A stretch of 64,000 nucleotides of DNA from Ruminococcus sp. (GTDB lineage: Bacteria > Bacillota > Clostridia > Oscillospirales > Ruminococcaceae): contig NZ_DXUU01000005.1 in the NCBI RefSeq assembly GCF_019417665.1, positions 34,746 to 98,745 of the forward strand. Reading direction: 5' to 3'. The notes under the pieces are model-generated. The model did not search any database and was not told where the DNA came from. It saw nothing but the letters and a program-made list of their open reading frames with translations. The position numbers and the translations under genes were made by a program. Positions 28,535 through 37,398 of the stretch are shown here, in pieces (within the stretch, counting starts at the first letter, position 1; each line of letters starts with the position of its first letter).

Positions 28535-29261
28535 TCCCTCCGTAGTATTGCATATACAGATTTTCCAGGGTTTTCTCGCCTTGTTCTACACGTTCCACCA
28601 GCTCCGGAACAGTGCCGTGGGTCAGCAGTTCACCCTCCCGGATAAGCAGGATCTCATCGGCGATGGTTTCAATGTCGGAAATGATATGGGTGGAAATGAG
28701 GATGATTTTGTCCTGTCCCAGCCGATCGGTAAGGTTGCGGATGATGACACGCTGCTTTGGGTCAAGACCGGCAGTGGGCTCGTCCATGATGATGAGATCA
28801 GGATCACCCAATAGCGTCTGTGCAATCAGAAGCCGCTGTTTCATGCCGCCGGAGAAGCCGCCGATTTTTTTTGCCGCATCCTGGGACAGTTCGACCTGTT
28901 TCAGGGCACGCTGGACTTCTTCTTTGACAGATTTTTTGGGAATACCTTTGAGGGCACAGATATAATCCAGGAATGCCTGCGCTGTCATATTGGTGTAAAG
29001 TTCCTGCTGCTGTGGCATAAAGCCCAGACAGGCACGGTATGCTTTGCGCAATTTCTGAATGGGCATGCCGTCCCAGAGGATCTCACCGCCGTCCTTGTCG
29101 GGCTTCAGGTTGTCGGTAATCAGGTTCATCAAAGTGGATTTCCCGGCACCGTTGGGACCGAGCAGACCGTATACGCCATTTTCAAAAGTGAAGGAGAAGC
29201 TTTTCAGGGCGTGCTTTTTGCCATAGTGTTTGTTTAGGTTTTTCAATTTTAGCTTGTGCAT
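28515..29261 (-). CDS. ABC transporter ATP-binding protein
   Basis: A 248-residue ATPase with Walker A GPNGAGKST near residue 36, the signature FSGGMKQRL near 128, Walker B LIIMDEPTAGLD near 150 and a switch His in LISTHIISDIE near 185. It pairs with the permease encoded immediately downstream on the same strand. The gene starts inside the end of the lipoprotein gene 29249-30454 (13-bp overlap), so lipoprotein, ATPase and permease are coupled. Two truncated copies of its 5' end lie upstream in the array. Confidence 0.92.
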   Translation of the reverse strand: MHKLKLKNLNKHYGKKHALKSFSFTFENGVYGLLGPNGAGKSTLMNLITDNLKPDKDGGEILWDGMPIQKLRKAYRACLGFMPQQQELYTNMTAQAFLDYICALKGIPKKSVKEEVQRALKQVELSQDAAKKIGGFSGGMKQRLLIAQTLLGDPDLIIMDEPTAGLDPKQRVIIRNLTDRLGQDKIILISTHIISDIETIADEILLIREGELLTHGTVPELVERVEQGEKTLENLYMQYYGGNANAAC

Positions 29262-30454
29262 GATGTTTCACCTCTCAACTCTTCTTCATTGACAAAATCA
29301 AACTGAATGTTGTAATCTGCATCATAATACTGTACAACATACTCATCATTAACATAATCCAGAATCCATGTTCCATCAGCCGTATACGGTTCTGCAAGAG
29401 AAATCACTTCACCTGTTTTCGGGTCAAAGCCGCCTCCACTTGTACATTTCCAGAGTTTCCCATTAACAAATGTAATGTCATAAGAGCCATTTTTTTGGAT
29501 ATTGGGTGCAGGAACAGCATTTCCATCCTGATCCATTACATAAAACGTATCGCCTTCCAAATAAACATATGTATCATCACAGATCCACCAAGCATAAGGT
29601 AAATCGCTCACAGTCATTTCTCCGGTTTTCGGATCATAGCATTTATTCTCATACTGCCATGGGATTTCCTTTTGCGCATCAAAGAAGGATTTGTTGTTTA
29701 CAGCATCCATTATCAACTGCGGATCATCTACATACCAGTAATGCATATAAATTTTTCCTTCATAAACCCCATCAATTTCAACTTCTGAATGAACGGAACC
29801 TCCAAAACTCCAGTTATATTCTGCATAAGGAGAATCATTCACACGTCCATGATTCTCCGCCTGGGCTGTCTCTAAATTGATCGTATAAAGGTACTGAGGG
29901 CCACTTCGACCATAACCTGCCCATATACCATTCTCCTCCTGATGATATTCTTCGCCGCCGATTATGTATAAAACATTTCCAACAATCACCATATCGATCT
30001 GACTGTTCATGAAAACATCTGGAATTTCGACAAATGTTTCTACTTCTCCTGTGCTTAATGCTGCACGCATACACTTTGTAAGAACTTCCACTCTCTGTGT
30101 TTTGCCATCCTCAGAATCCACGATTTGTGAATCTGAAGTAAACCAGTACACATAATCCTGATAGACAAACGTCATTGGCGAAGAACTAAGGCAAAGATTT
30201 GAAATACAAGAAGCACTGCTGTGGGTGCAGTTGGGCTTATTGCATAGCGGTATACTGCTCATGGTTTCGTAGTCAAGAAAATATGCCTGATCATAATTCA
30301 CCTGATAAATGAGTCCATTATCATAGACATTATAAGACATATCGTAATAAGCGGTTTCCTTGTTACGTATATAGCCGCTTTCTTTCTCCGATGTGCCGCA
30401 GCCTGTCAAGCAGAGTGCGGCTGCCGTGATTCCAGTGAAAATCTGTCGTTTCAT
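29249..30454 (-). CDS. Lipoprotein with CNKPNC motif, paralogue 1
   Basis: A 401-residue exported lipoprotein with a signal peptide and lipobox LTGC (Cys near 19). Near residue 72 it carries a cysteine cluster (PLCNKPNCTHSSASCISNLC) shared by all four paralogues here, and after it a long beta-rich region with repeated YxxGxxYxxH-like strands, suggesting a propeller-like fold. I do not know its function; DUF5050-like lipoproteins of gut Clostridia look similar. It precedes the ABC ATPase with a 13-bp overlap, so it may serve as an extracellular accessory of that exporter (inference). Confidence 0.75.
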   Translation of the reverse strand: MKRQIFTGITAAALCLTGCGTSEKESGYIRNKETAYYDMSYNVYDNGLIYQVNYDQAYFLDYETMSSIPLCNKPNCTHSSASCISNLCLSSSPMTFVYQDYVYWFTSDSQIVDSEDGKTQRVEVLTKCMRAALSTGEVETFVEIPDVFMNSQIDMVIVGNVLYIIGGEEYHQEENGIWAGYGRSGPQYLYTINLETAQAENHGRVNDSPYAEYNWSFGGSVHSEVEIDGVYEGKIYMHYWYVDDPQLIMDAVNNKSFFDAQKEIPWQYENKCYDPKTGEMTVSDLPYAWWICDDTYVYLEGDTFYVMDQDGNAVPAPNIQKNGSYDITFVNGKLWKCTSGGGFDPKTGEVISLAEPYTADGTWILDYVNDEYVVQYYDADYNIQFDFVNEEELRGETSCTS

Positions 30455-30617
30455 CTGAAAAACTCCTTTCTGTGATGAAATATGCTGCCTATTGATATAG
30501 ACACAGATTTCCAGCGTTCGGTTTCATAGTGCCTTTCACAAATCGCAAAAGCGATTTGCCGGACATATTCACGGAGTTCAAGATTGAAAACGGTGCGCAG
30601 AGCTTGTATTCTATTTT

Positions 30618-30773
30618 CTATGTAAATAAGATGAGATGCATCAGGGTGGATTTCCCGGCGCCGTTTGGACCTAATAATCCGTACACGCCGTTTTGAAAAG
30701 TAAAAGAGAAGCTTTTCAGGGCGTGCTTTTTGCCGTAGTGTTTGTTCAGGGTTTGGAGTTTTAGAGTGGGCAT
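30618..30773 (-). pseudogene. Truncated 5' copy of the ABC ATPase gene, copy 1
   Basis: A 51-codon frame with its own ATG and ribosome site (AAAGGAGACTC). It is almost identical in protein sequence to the first 45 residues of the ATPase 28515-29261, including the intact Walker A GPNGAGKST, and then stops at a TAG shortly after TLMHLI. It lies between lipoproteins 1 and 2. The signature motif and Walker B are absent, so it cannot be an ATPase. It marks the ATPase end of a duplicated lipoprotein-ATPase unit. Confidence 0.85.
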
Positions 30774-30808
30774 GGATGAGTCTCCTTTCGAGTGGAACTT
30801 GTTTTTTG

Positions 30809-32026
30809 TCAGGTGGTGAGCAATTCTTCTTCAGGGACAGATTCAAACTGATATGCAAAGTTCTCATCATAATACTGAATGATGTAATTTCCTTCGTACA
30901 TATCCAAAACGATAATATTTTTGCCTTGATATTCTTCTGCCAGTGGAATATCCTCACCGGTTTCCGGGTCGAAGCAGACATTTTGGGAGCCTTTCCAGGA
31001 TTTCCCTCCTACAAAAGTAATTTCGGATAGCCCATTCCAAGACATACCAGAGCATTGAGTCACATTGCCATCTGTATCCATGAAATAATAGTTACCATCT
31101 TCTATATACACATATCCATCATTCTGAATCAAATCCGCAGCGGGAAGATCACTGACTTCCATTTCTCCAGTTTCCAGGTTCAGACACTTGTTCACACGAT
31201 GCCATGGGATTATTGTGATGTTATCTGTCCAATCCGGATTATCTGGATCACTGGCATTGACATAATTGATGATATCCTCCGGATGATCCACATAGCGATA
31301 GGACATATAGAGTTTATCTTGATAAATGCCAGTCAGCATCACACTAAATTCCATCGCACCGTTCAATGTCCAACTATAATGTGCAGTCGGTGCATCGTTG
31401 ATCAAACCATAGTTTTTTACCTCGGCACTGGTCAGATTGATTGCGTATAAATATTGATTACCACAACGACTGAGTTCTGACCATGAACCGTCATCTTCTT
31501 GATACGCTTGATCACAACCAATAATATATAGCACATCATCCGCAACTACCATTTCTATCGCATCCTTCATGCTAACATCTGGAATTTCCACAAATTTTTC
31601 ACGTTCGCCTGTTGTCAGGTCAGCACGATAACAGATCGTATGGAACACATAATCTGTACTTTTTCCATCATCTGCATCGACAATTTGAGAAGTCGTTTCA
31701 AACCAATACAAATCATTTTGATAGACAATAGGTAACAGGCTTTTTGCGACACATTGATGTGCCAAGCAAGACGAATTACTGTGGGAACAATTGGGTTTAT
31801 TGCATAATGGAACAGCTTGCAGGGATTTGTAATCAAGAAAGTAAGCGGCATTGCTTTCGCCAGATGAAACGTATATTGCACCGTTTTGATAGGTATTTGA
31901 GACCATATCATAGTGACAATTCGAATAATCCTGGATCATTGTGCTTGTTCCTGCACTTGAATTTCCGCAGGAACAAAAGAACAAGACCAGTGCAAGGGGA
32001 AGAAACTGCTTACAGATATGCTTCAT
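30809..32026 (-). CDS. Lipoprotein with CNKPNC motif, paralogue 2
   Basis: A 405-residue paralogue of the neighbouring lipoproteins. The signal peptide ends in a Cys-rich lipobox region (LVLFFCSCGN), the modified Cys being probably the second. The cluster PLCNKPNCSHSNSSCLAHQC follows near residue 70. An upstream ATG at 32101 is in frame, but GGAG six bases before ATG 32026 and the signal peptide choose the latter. Downstream on its strand lies ATPase relic 1. Function unknown; exported and membrane-anchored. Confidence 0.75.
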   Translation of the reverse strand: MKHICKQFLPLALVLFFCSCGNSSAGTSTMIQDYSNCHYDMVSNTYQNGAIYVSSGESNAAYFLDYKSLQAVPLCNKPNCSHSNSSCLAHQCVAKSLLPIVYQNDLYWFETTSQIVDADDGKSTDYVFHTICYRADLTTGEREKFVEIPDVSMKDAIEMVVADDVLYIIGCDQAYQEDDGSWSELSRCGNQYLYAINLTSAEVKNYGLINDAPTAHYSWTLNGAMEFSVMLTGIYQDKLYMSYRYVDHPEDIINYVNASDPDNPDWTDNITIIPWHRVNKCLNLETGEMEVSDLPAADLIQNDGYVYIEDGNYYFMDTDGNVTQCSGMSWNGLSEITFVGGKSWKGSQNVCFDPETGEDIPLAEEYQGKNIIVLDMYEGNYIIQYYDENFAYQFESVPEEELLTT

Positions 32027-32144
32027 ATGATTGTCTCCTGCAAAAAATACGCCATAGGCATATCGTATTACTTTGATAATATAGGCACGGATTTTCGGCA
32101 TTCGGTTTCATAGTGTTTTTCATAAATAGCTTGTATCCTATTTT

Positions 32145-32297
32145 CTATATAAAAAAGAGATGCATCAGGGTGGCTTTCCCGGCATCGTTGGGACCTAATA
32201 ATCCGTATACGCCGTTTTGAAAGGTGAAGGAGAAATTTTTCAGGGCGTGCTTTTTGCCGTAGTGTTTGTTTAGGGCTTGGAGTTCGAACTTAGACAT
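32145..32297 (-). pseudogene. Truncated 5' copy of the ABC ATPase gene, copy 2
   Basis: A 50-codon frame matching the start of the ABC ATPase, again ending in TAG after LMHL. Here the Walker A motif has decayed to GPNDAGKAT (Gly to Asp and Ser to Ala), so even nucleotide binding should be lost. It lies between lipoproteins 2 and 3, in the same relative position as copy 1. The DNA after both truncations is alike (about 50 bp with a shared TTTTCTATRTAAA stretch), which shows they came from the same event or from each other. Confidence 0.85.
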
Positions 32298-32302
32298 GAT
32301 AG

Positions 32303-33547
32303 TTAATCTCCTATTAGCGATTTTTCCGGCATCTCAGAAAATGTTACGCCTCTTGTTTCCGTTTCTTCTACAATATAGTTTCCATCCACATAGTCCATAA
32401 CAATCCGCTGACCATCCGCTGTTGTCTGCATGGCGTACAGATGTTCCGATGCAATGTCGAAGCACTGCGCCGTATAGAATTCATTCTCAATACAGCTCCA
32501 GAGCTTTTGGTTGACCAGATAAAGCTGATACGCTTTCTGTAATCCCACTGCAGGCACTTCTGTATTATCCGCTTTTCGAATGACATACTGTTCTTTTTCC
32601 TGATCCCAATACACATACGTATTCTCAGCAATTACTTTGGCATACGGTAGATCAGATGCAGTCAGTTCTCCTGTTTCCAAGTTATAGCACTGATTCACAA
32701 TGACCCATGGCACATATGCCTCATCATACAGCTTTTCCAAATCTTCGCCATATGTTTCACATGCCTCTATCAATGTCTGCTGATCCTCCACATACCGATA
32801 GTGCATATAGATCTTGCCCTGATAGATCCCATCTATTTCGACTGTATCATATATGGTGCTCACACTATTTCCCTCTATGATCGTGTTATTTTTCGCATAA
32901 GAGGAATCGTTGATATGCCCGATCTGCTGAAAAGAACCATTGTCCAGATTCAGGCTGCACAAATATTGTTTTCCGCCATTGCTGCGATAGCTCCAACTGC
33001 CATTTTCTTTTTGAACCGGATTCCCATCGCTGCCAATAAAATATAACATATTGTCTGCCACCACCGATTTCATATAGTCCGTGGGATTCAGTCCCTCAAA
33101 CTCGGCAAAAGTCTCCACTTCTCCATCGTGCAGATTGGCACGCATACACTTCGTATGAATCTGGAAGGTTTGACTTTTTCCATCCTCAGCATCCACAATC
33201 TCCTCCGCAGCAGAAAAGAAATAGACATAATCCTGATAGACGATAGGTTCAAAAGAACCTCCCCCTGTACAAAGTCTGGAAACGCAAGAGGAATCCCGAT
33301 GCTGACAGTTGGGTTTGTTGCAGATGGGAACGCCTTGCATCGTCTGATAATCCAGAAAACAAAGACTGTCTCCATCGTGATACAATAAACCATTATCATA
33401 TATATCGTAGTCATATTCGGAAACAAATTCGGCTGGTGTCTGTATGCTGTATTTGTCTTTTGGTACAGTTTCGGTATTGCCGCAGGCAGAAAGCCATAAG
33501 CTGCTGCATATCAAAAGCATTAGGAATCGGCTTGAAGCTTTTTTCAT
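32303..33547 (-). CDS. Lipoprotein with CNKPNC motif, paralogue 3
   Basis: A 414-residue paralogue. Signal peptide with lipobox LSAC (WLSACGN), then the cluster PICNKPNCQHRDSSCVSRLC near residue 78 and the same beta-rich body (IDGIYQGKIYMHYRYVED). An ATG at 33556 is in frame, but AAAGG is better placed for ATG 33547. Ends six bases before ATPase relic 2. Function unknown, likely surface exposed. Confidence 0.75.
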   Translation of the reverse strand: MKKASSRFLMLLICSSLWLSACGNTETVPKDKYSIQTPAEFVSEYDYDIYDNGLLYHDGDSLCFLDYQTMQGVPICNKPNCQHRDSSCVSRLCTGGGSFEPIVYQDYVYFFSAAEEIVDAEDGKSQTFQIHTKCMRANLHDGEVETFAEFEGLNPTDYMKSVVADNMLYFIGSDGNPVQKENGSWSYRSNGGKQYLCSLNLDNGSFQQIGHINDSSYAKNNTIIEGNSVSTIYDTVEIDGIYQGKIYMHYRYVEDQQTLIEACETYGEDLEKLYDEAYVPWVIVNQCYNLETGELTASDLPYAKVIAENTYVYWDQEKEQYVIRKADNTEVPAVGLQKAYQLYLVNQKLWSCIENEFYTAQCFDIASEHLYAMQTTADGQRIVMDYVDGNYIVEETETRGVTFSEMPEKSLIGD

Positions 33548-33784
33548 AATAATCATCCTTTCTGAAAAGAAATGAAAAGCTAAAACATGCAGTGGGATAA
33601 CTGCGCCCGTTTGAGGATAATAAGCTGAGAATAATTGTAATAATCGGAAATTTGTTGTCGGTAATTCACTCTGTAAGGAGCAGATTTTTCTTGTTTTGCT
33701 TTCTGCAGCTTTTGGGGGCAGTTTTTAGAGGTTACCATAATTTCAAAAATTTAGAATTACTGTTATCGCAGTAGAATTTTCCCT

Positions 33785-34928
33785 TTATACAAGCTCGTCC
33801 TCTGCAATCTTTTCAAAGGTTTCATTGGCTGGCAGTTTCATGATATACGATCCTTGATATTTGGCAATAATGACACTGTCTTTCAATTTTTCATTGATAG
33901 TGTATGCACCTGTTTTCAAATCGTAGATCTTATCGCCAAAAAACAGTTTATCATTGTCCACAAACACTTCGGAATACATGTTGGCATTCTCGTCCTCTAT
34001 CTCTATTGATGTATCGCTGCCCTGCTGGTATATCGTAAAGATATGCTCATCGTTGACAAGTACCAGATAATTTTCGGACACAAAAGCAATTTCGACATAA
34101 TCGATATTTGACAAATCTTCTGGCTGAGGGGCGAATTCGTTTGTTTCTAGGTTGTAGTAGGTAACATAAGAATTATATTTCAGATTTTCCATATCTGTAT
34201 CATCCTCTATATAGGAAACTTCAAAATAAATTTTATTGTCATAAATTCCTTTCATATAGGCTTCGATAGAGTTTTTTACACCGCTATACTGGGCGCTGAG
34301 TGCATCCAGATCGTAAATGTCACCGAAACTATGTACTTCTTGCTTCTGCAAATCCACTGAAAAAAGTCCCATTCTTCCGCCGGAATTGGACTGTGATAAT
34401 ATTATGCCATTTTCACTGTAAGTTCTTCCTTTGTAATTTCCTACAAAATAAAGCGTCCCCTGATGCAAAACCATGCCATAGCATAAAGAGACTGAGACAT
34501 CATCCACATGCAATATTTTTTCCGTTTCGTTGGCAAAAACATCATAAGAGTATAGCGTTGCCCCCCAGTTTTAAATCTGGGATGCTCTCTTCATTGGGCT
34601 CCATAGATTCCGGATCATCTATCCAAAAATACGCTTTATTTTCTATAAAAAGCGGCATATATTCTCCTAAAGCGAAAGACACACATGATGTATCGCTGTG
34701 ACTGCAGTTTGGTTTGTTACAAATAATTCCAGTTTCCATCGTATCATAATTCAGTATGTTTTTCTGAGAATCAGGCGCTGTATAACACAACGTTGTATCA
34801 CCTATTGAAATATAGCCATTTGTATATCCCTCTTTTTGCATAACAGAGGTATCGGCGCCGCAGGAAGTCATAATTAAAATTGAAACAAACATAAAAAGGA
34901 AAATCATACCTTTATATTTTCTCTTCAT
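33785..34928 (-). pseudogene. Lipoprotein with CNKPNC motif, paralogue 4, frameshifted
   Basis: A fourth paralogue in two frames. The first part (34928 to about 34560) has the signal peptide with lipobox MTSC and IICNKPNCSHSDTSC. The second part runs to 33785 (LYFVGN, GIYDNKIYFEVSYIEDD). The frames meet at a run of six G on the coding strand (about 34561-34566). Removing one G joins them into a continuous protein (LGATLYSYDVFANETEK), so the lesion is a +1 G insertion. It could be a true inactivation, a phase-variable tract, or a sequencing error. AGGAGG precedes ATG 34928. Confidence 0.8.
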
Positions 34929-35071
34929 AATGTATCCTCCTATATTGCTAAGAGAGCATTGCATAAAATCACATCATTAGCAATGCTCTCTTGAGGAAAT
35001 AATAGCTTATCATGTTTGTCACTAAAAGCAATATTTTTTGTCAAAGCAATATCTCTTAGTATATTAAAAAA

Positions 35072-35467
35072 TTAAAAATGAATGCGAGCCGAATTAGAGG
35101 AATTTCCAGTAGTGTCAGCACTATGATAAGAGTTCCCTCCTGTAAATGATGTTACAGGATAAATAATAATCGATGCCGTACCATTTTTGGAATAATCATA
35201 GTCGGAAACTGTCGAACCGTTACGATCAGTTCCATAAACTTTCACATACCTGTTAATAACAGAAGTGTTACTGCTAGACGTAGAACCTCCGATGCTTGCA
35301 GTAGAGGTATACACCGCTGCTGTCACGTTGTAAGGTTCAACTGTAAACGTCTTAGAAACATTTCCGCCAATTGCACTTGCACTCATCCCGGCAACACACG
35401 TCGCCATGGAAACCGCCGCCAGAATTCCGGCAACTACCTTTATAATAACATATTTTTTTCTCGTCAC
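35072..35467 (-). CDS. Small secreted protein of unknown function
   Basis: About 131 residues: a basic start (VTRKKYVIIK), a signal peptide ending near AGMSASA, and a Ser/Thr/Gly/Asn-rich mature part without cysteine. The frame is open far upstream into the MocR gene. I start it at GTG 35467 because the signal peptide begins there, but I see no good ribosome site, so the start is uncertain. No family recognised. It lies between the lipoprotein array and the MocR gene. Confidence 0.5.
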   Translation of the reverse strand: MTRKKYVIIKVVAGILAAVSMATCVAGMSASAIGGNVSKTFTVEPYNVTAAVYTSTASIGGSTSSSNTSVINRYVKVYGTDRNGSTVSDYDYSKNGTASIIIYPVTSFTGGNSYHSADTTGNSSNSARIHF

Positions 35468-35573
35468 AACTGAAATGTAAAAAATAACGGGATTAATGCT
35501 AAAAATAGCATAGAATGCGAATATGTTCCATGTTTCTGCTGACTTTTCCTCCATGAAAATGCTGAAAAACGAT

Positions 35574-37001
35574 TCAGCTTTTCTGTTTGGTTTCAATATA
35601 TTCATGAAGTGCGACTGTGAGAATAGCGGCATATTTCTCAATTTTCTCCTCTGAAATGGAGCTGAACCCCACCAGAAATACGTTGTCTGGACTTTCTGTA
35701 CCTGCCCAGTTCTTTTTTGTGCCGTGAATGCCAATAGAACGTTCTTTCATAAATGCGATTAATTCGGATTCCTGCTGACAGCAGTCAACCTGGAGCAACA
35801 GATGAGAACCAGCTGGATCGTAGATCATGTGCACCTGGTCTGGGAGATTCTGTTCTAAATATTGGATCAACCGGCGAAATTTCCGCTCATTCATGCTGGA
35901 AATTTTACGGATATGCTTTTCTAGCAGACCGTCCTTGATGAATTCAGTAATGGCTTTTTGCACAAATGTGGGCAGTGCGGAATTATAGTGCTTGTACTTT
36001 TTTTCGTACAATTTCATAAGAGATGGCGGCAGCACATAGTAGGCGCAGCGGATGGAGGGAAACAGTGCCTTGGAAAGTGTTCCTAGGTAAATGACACGCT
36101 CATTTTGATCCAAAGACTGGAGGGACGGCAAGATCCGGTGTCCATAGGAAAACTCGCTGTCATAGTCATTTTCAATGATATAGCCGTTGTTCTGCCTTGC
36201 CCACTCCAGAAGCCGGTATCGCTTTTGCAAGGAAGTGGTGACACCGGTAGGAAATTGGTGGGAAGGCGTGAGATAGACCATATCTACAGGGGAGTTGGTA
36301 ACATCATCCACGTCAATGCCATCCTCCTGGATCATGACGGATTTTACATCGCAGCGGCAGTTGTAAAATACCTTGCGCATTCCGATATAACCCGGCTCTT
36401 CAAATGCCACGCGCTTGCGGTTGTTGGGAATCAGGTTCAAGATCGTTTCAAGCCCGTACTGAGTCCCGGCGCAGATGACGATCTGATCCGGTGAACAGAC
36501 AACGCCACGTGTTCGCTGTAAAAAAGTACATAGATTAGCACGAAGGGGATAGAACCCCTTATTGCTCTCGTATTTGGAAAATTGCAGTGTTGCCTCATCT
36601 AGAATGGCATTGGAGACGCATTGTTTCCATTTTGTCCAGGGAAATAGATGGGTATCGCCTACAGAATAGCGGAAATCATAGCGAATCGGATTCTGAGCGG
36701 ATGGTGGGATCAATTTTGGCAGCTGTGCCGGCGTAGTTTCCGGAGTAGTAGTCAGGAGGATCTTGGCAAGATCCTCCACATAGTATCCGGATCCTTTTAC
36801 GGCTCGGATCAGCCCTTCCTCCAGCAGCTGCTGATAAGCATGTTCTACCGTATTTTTGCTGACTTTCAGTTCATTTGCCATGGTGCGGATTGGCGGCAGC
36901 GCCGTGTTTTTGAGCAGCATACCGCAAAGAATATTTTGTCGGATGGACTCGTAGATTTGCAGATAGAGCGGTTTGGTATTGTCATTATTAATGTAAATCA
37001 C
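35574..37001 (-). CDS. MocR/PdxR-type regulator (GntR helix-turn-helix plus aminotransferase domain)
   Basis: A 475-residue fusion. Residues 1-75 are a GntR winged helix (KPLYLQIYESIRQNILCGML, LPPIRTMANELKVSKNTVEHAYQQL). Residues about 110-475 are a class I aminotransferase-like domain with the PLP lysine in TLSKALFPSIR near 310 and the FEEPGYIGMR and ENDYDSEF segments conserved. Members sense PLP or a related amine and control vitamin B6, taurine or GABA genes. The target is unclear here. A perfect inverted repeat lies 28 bp upstream (37029-37072). Confidence 0.88.
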   Translation of the reverse strand: MIYINNDNTKPLYLQIYESIRQNILCGMLLKNTALPPIRTMANELKVSKNTVEHAYQQLLEEGLIRAVKGSGYYVEDLAKILLTTTPETTPAQLPKLIPPSAQNPIRYDFRYSVGDTHLFPWTKWKQCVSNAILDEATLQFSKYESNKGFYPLRANLCTFLQRTRGVVCSPDQIVICAGTQYGLETILNLIPNNRKRVAFEEPGYIGMRKVFYNCRCDVKSVMIQEDGIDVDDVTNSPVDMVYLTPSHQFPTGVTTSLQKRYRLLEWARQNNGYIIENDYDSEFSYGHRILPSLQSLDQNERVIYLGTLSKALFPSIRCAYYVLPPSLMKLYEKKYKHYNSALPTFVQKAITEFIKDGLLEKHIRKISSMNERKFRRLIQYLEQNLPDQVHMIYDPAGSHLLLQVDCCQQESELIAFMKERSIGIHGTKKNWAGTESPDNVFLVGFSSISEEKIEKYAAILTVALHEYIETKQKS

Positions 37002-37028
37002 ACTGATTACTCCTTGCTGAAATATCTG

Positions 37029-37072
37029 GATGGGTACAATTTTGACGATTTTTTTGTAAAATTGTACCCATC
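37029..37072. promoter_or_regulatory. 15-bp inverted repeat, likely MocR operator
   Basis: GATGGGTACAATTTT (37029-37043) and AAAATTGTACCCATC (37058-37072) are perfect inverted repeats 14 bp apart, 28 bp before the MocR start. The spacing between half-site centres is close to three helical turns. Autoregulation by the MocR dimer is the simplest reading, though the T-run between the arms leaves an attenuator possible. Confidence 0.6.
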
Positions 37073-37327
37073 AGGATTGCTTTCCGAATAAAATTAAGTT
37101 GTCCTACCTTTATAGTGTGAAATTTTGTCTTTTTGACTTTGATTTATTATACAATATGATTGAATCAATTTTATCGCTTTTTTGTAAAATAAAAAATAAC
37201 ATAATTCGACAATTACAGGATACTCCCGAAACCGTTGCCTGAGAATCGTCATGGTGTGCGGATGTTATTTTGAAAAGTATGAATGACGATCTGGAATTGT
37301 ACCGTTCAAGCAATCGGTAATTGTATC

Positions 37328-37356
37328 TTTTCAAATTCCGGAAAATGCGGTATAAT
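37328..37356 (+). promoter_or_regulatory. Possible promoter of the activation-domain gene
   Basis: A perfect TATAAT (37351-37356) lies 17 bp after a weak TTTTCA (37328-37333), 42 bp before ATG 37399. The rest of the 37.0-37.4 kb gap is AT-rich, and apart from the MocR repeat I see nothing else in it. Confidence 0.5.
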
Positions 37357-37398
37357 TTATGTATCAGAACGGCAATGCAGAAACGGAGGTGCTGTCAG

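Noticed and set aside
30451..30981. A 176-codon - strand frame across the end of lipoprotein 2, ATPase relic 1 and the gap.
   Set aside because: It reads two recognisable coding stretches in the wrong frame. Its tail (ENRIQA...ERHYETE) recurs in the gap after relic 2 and may be a fragment of an older gene, but it is not a gene as it stands.
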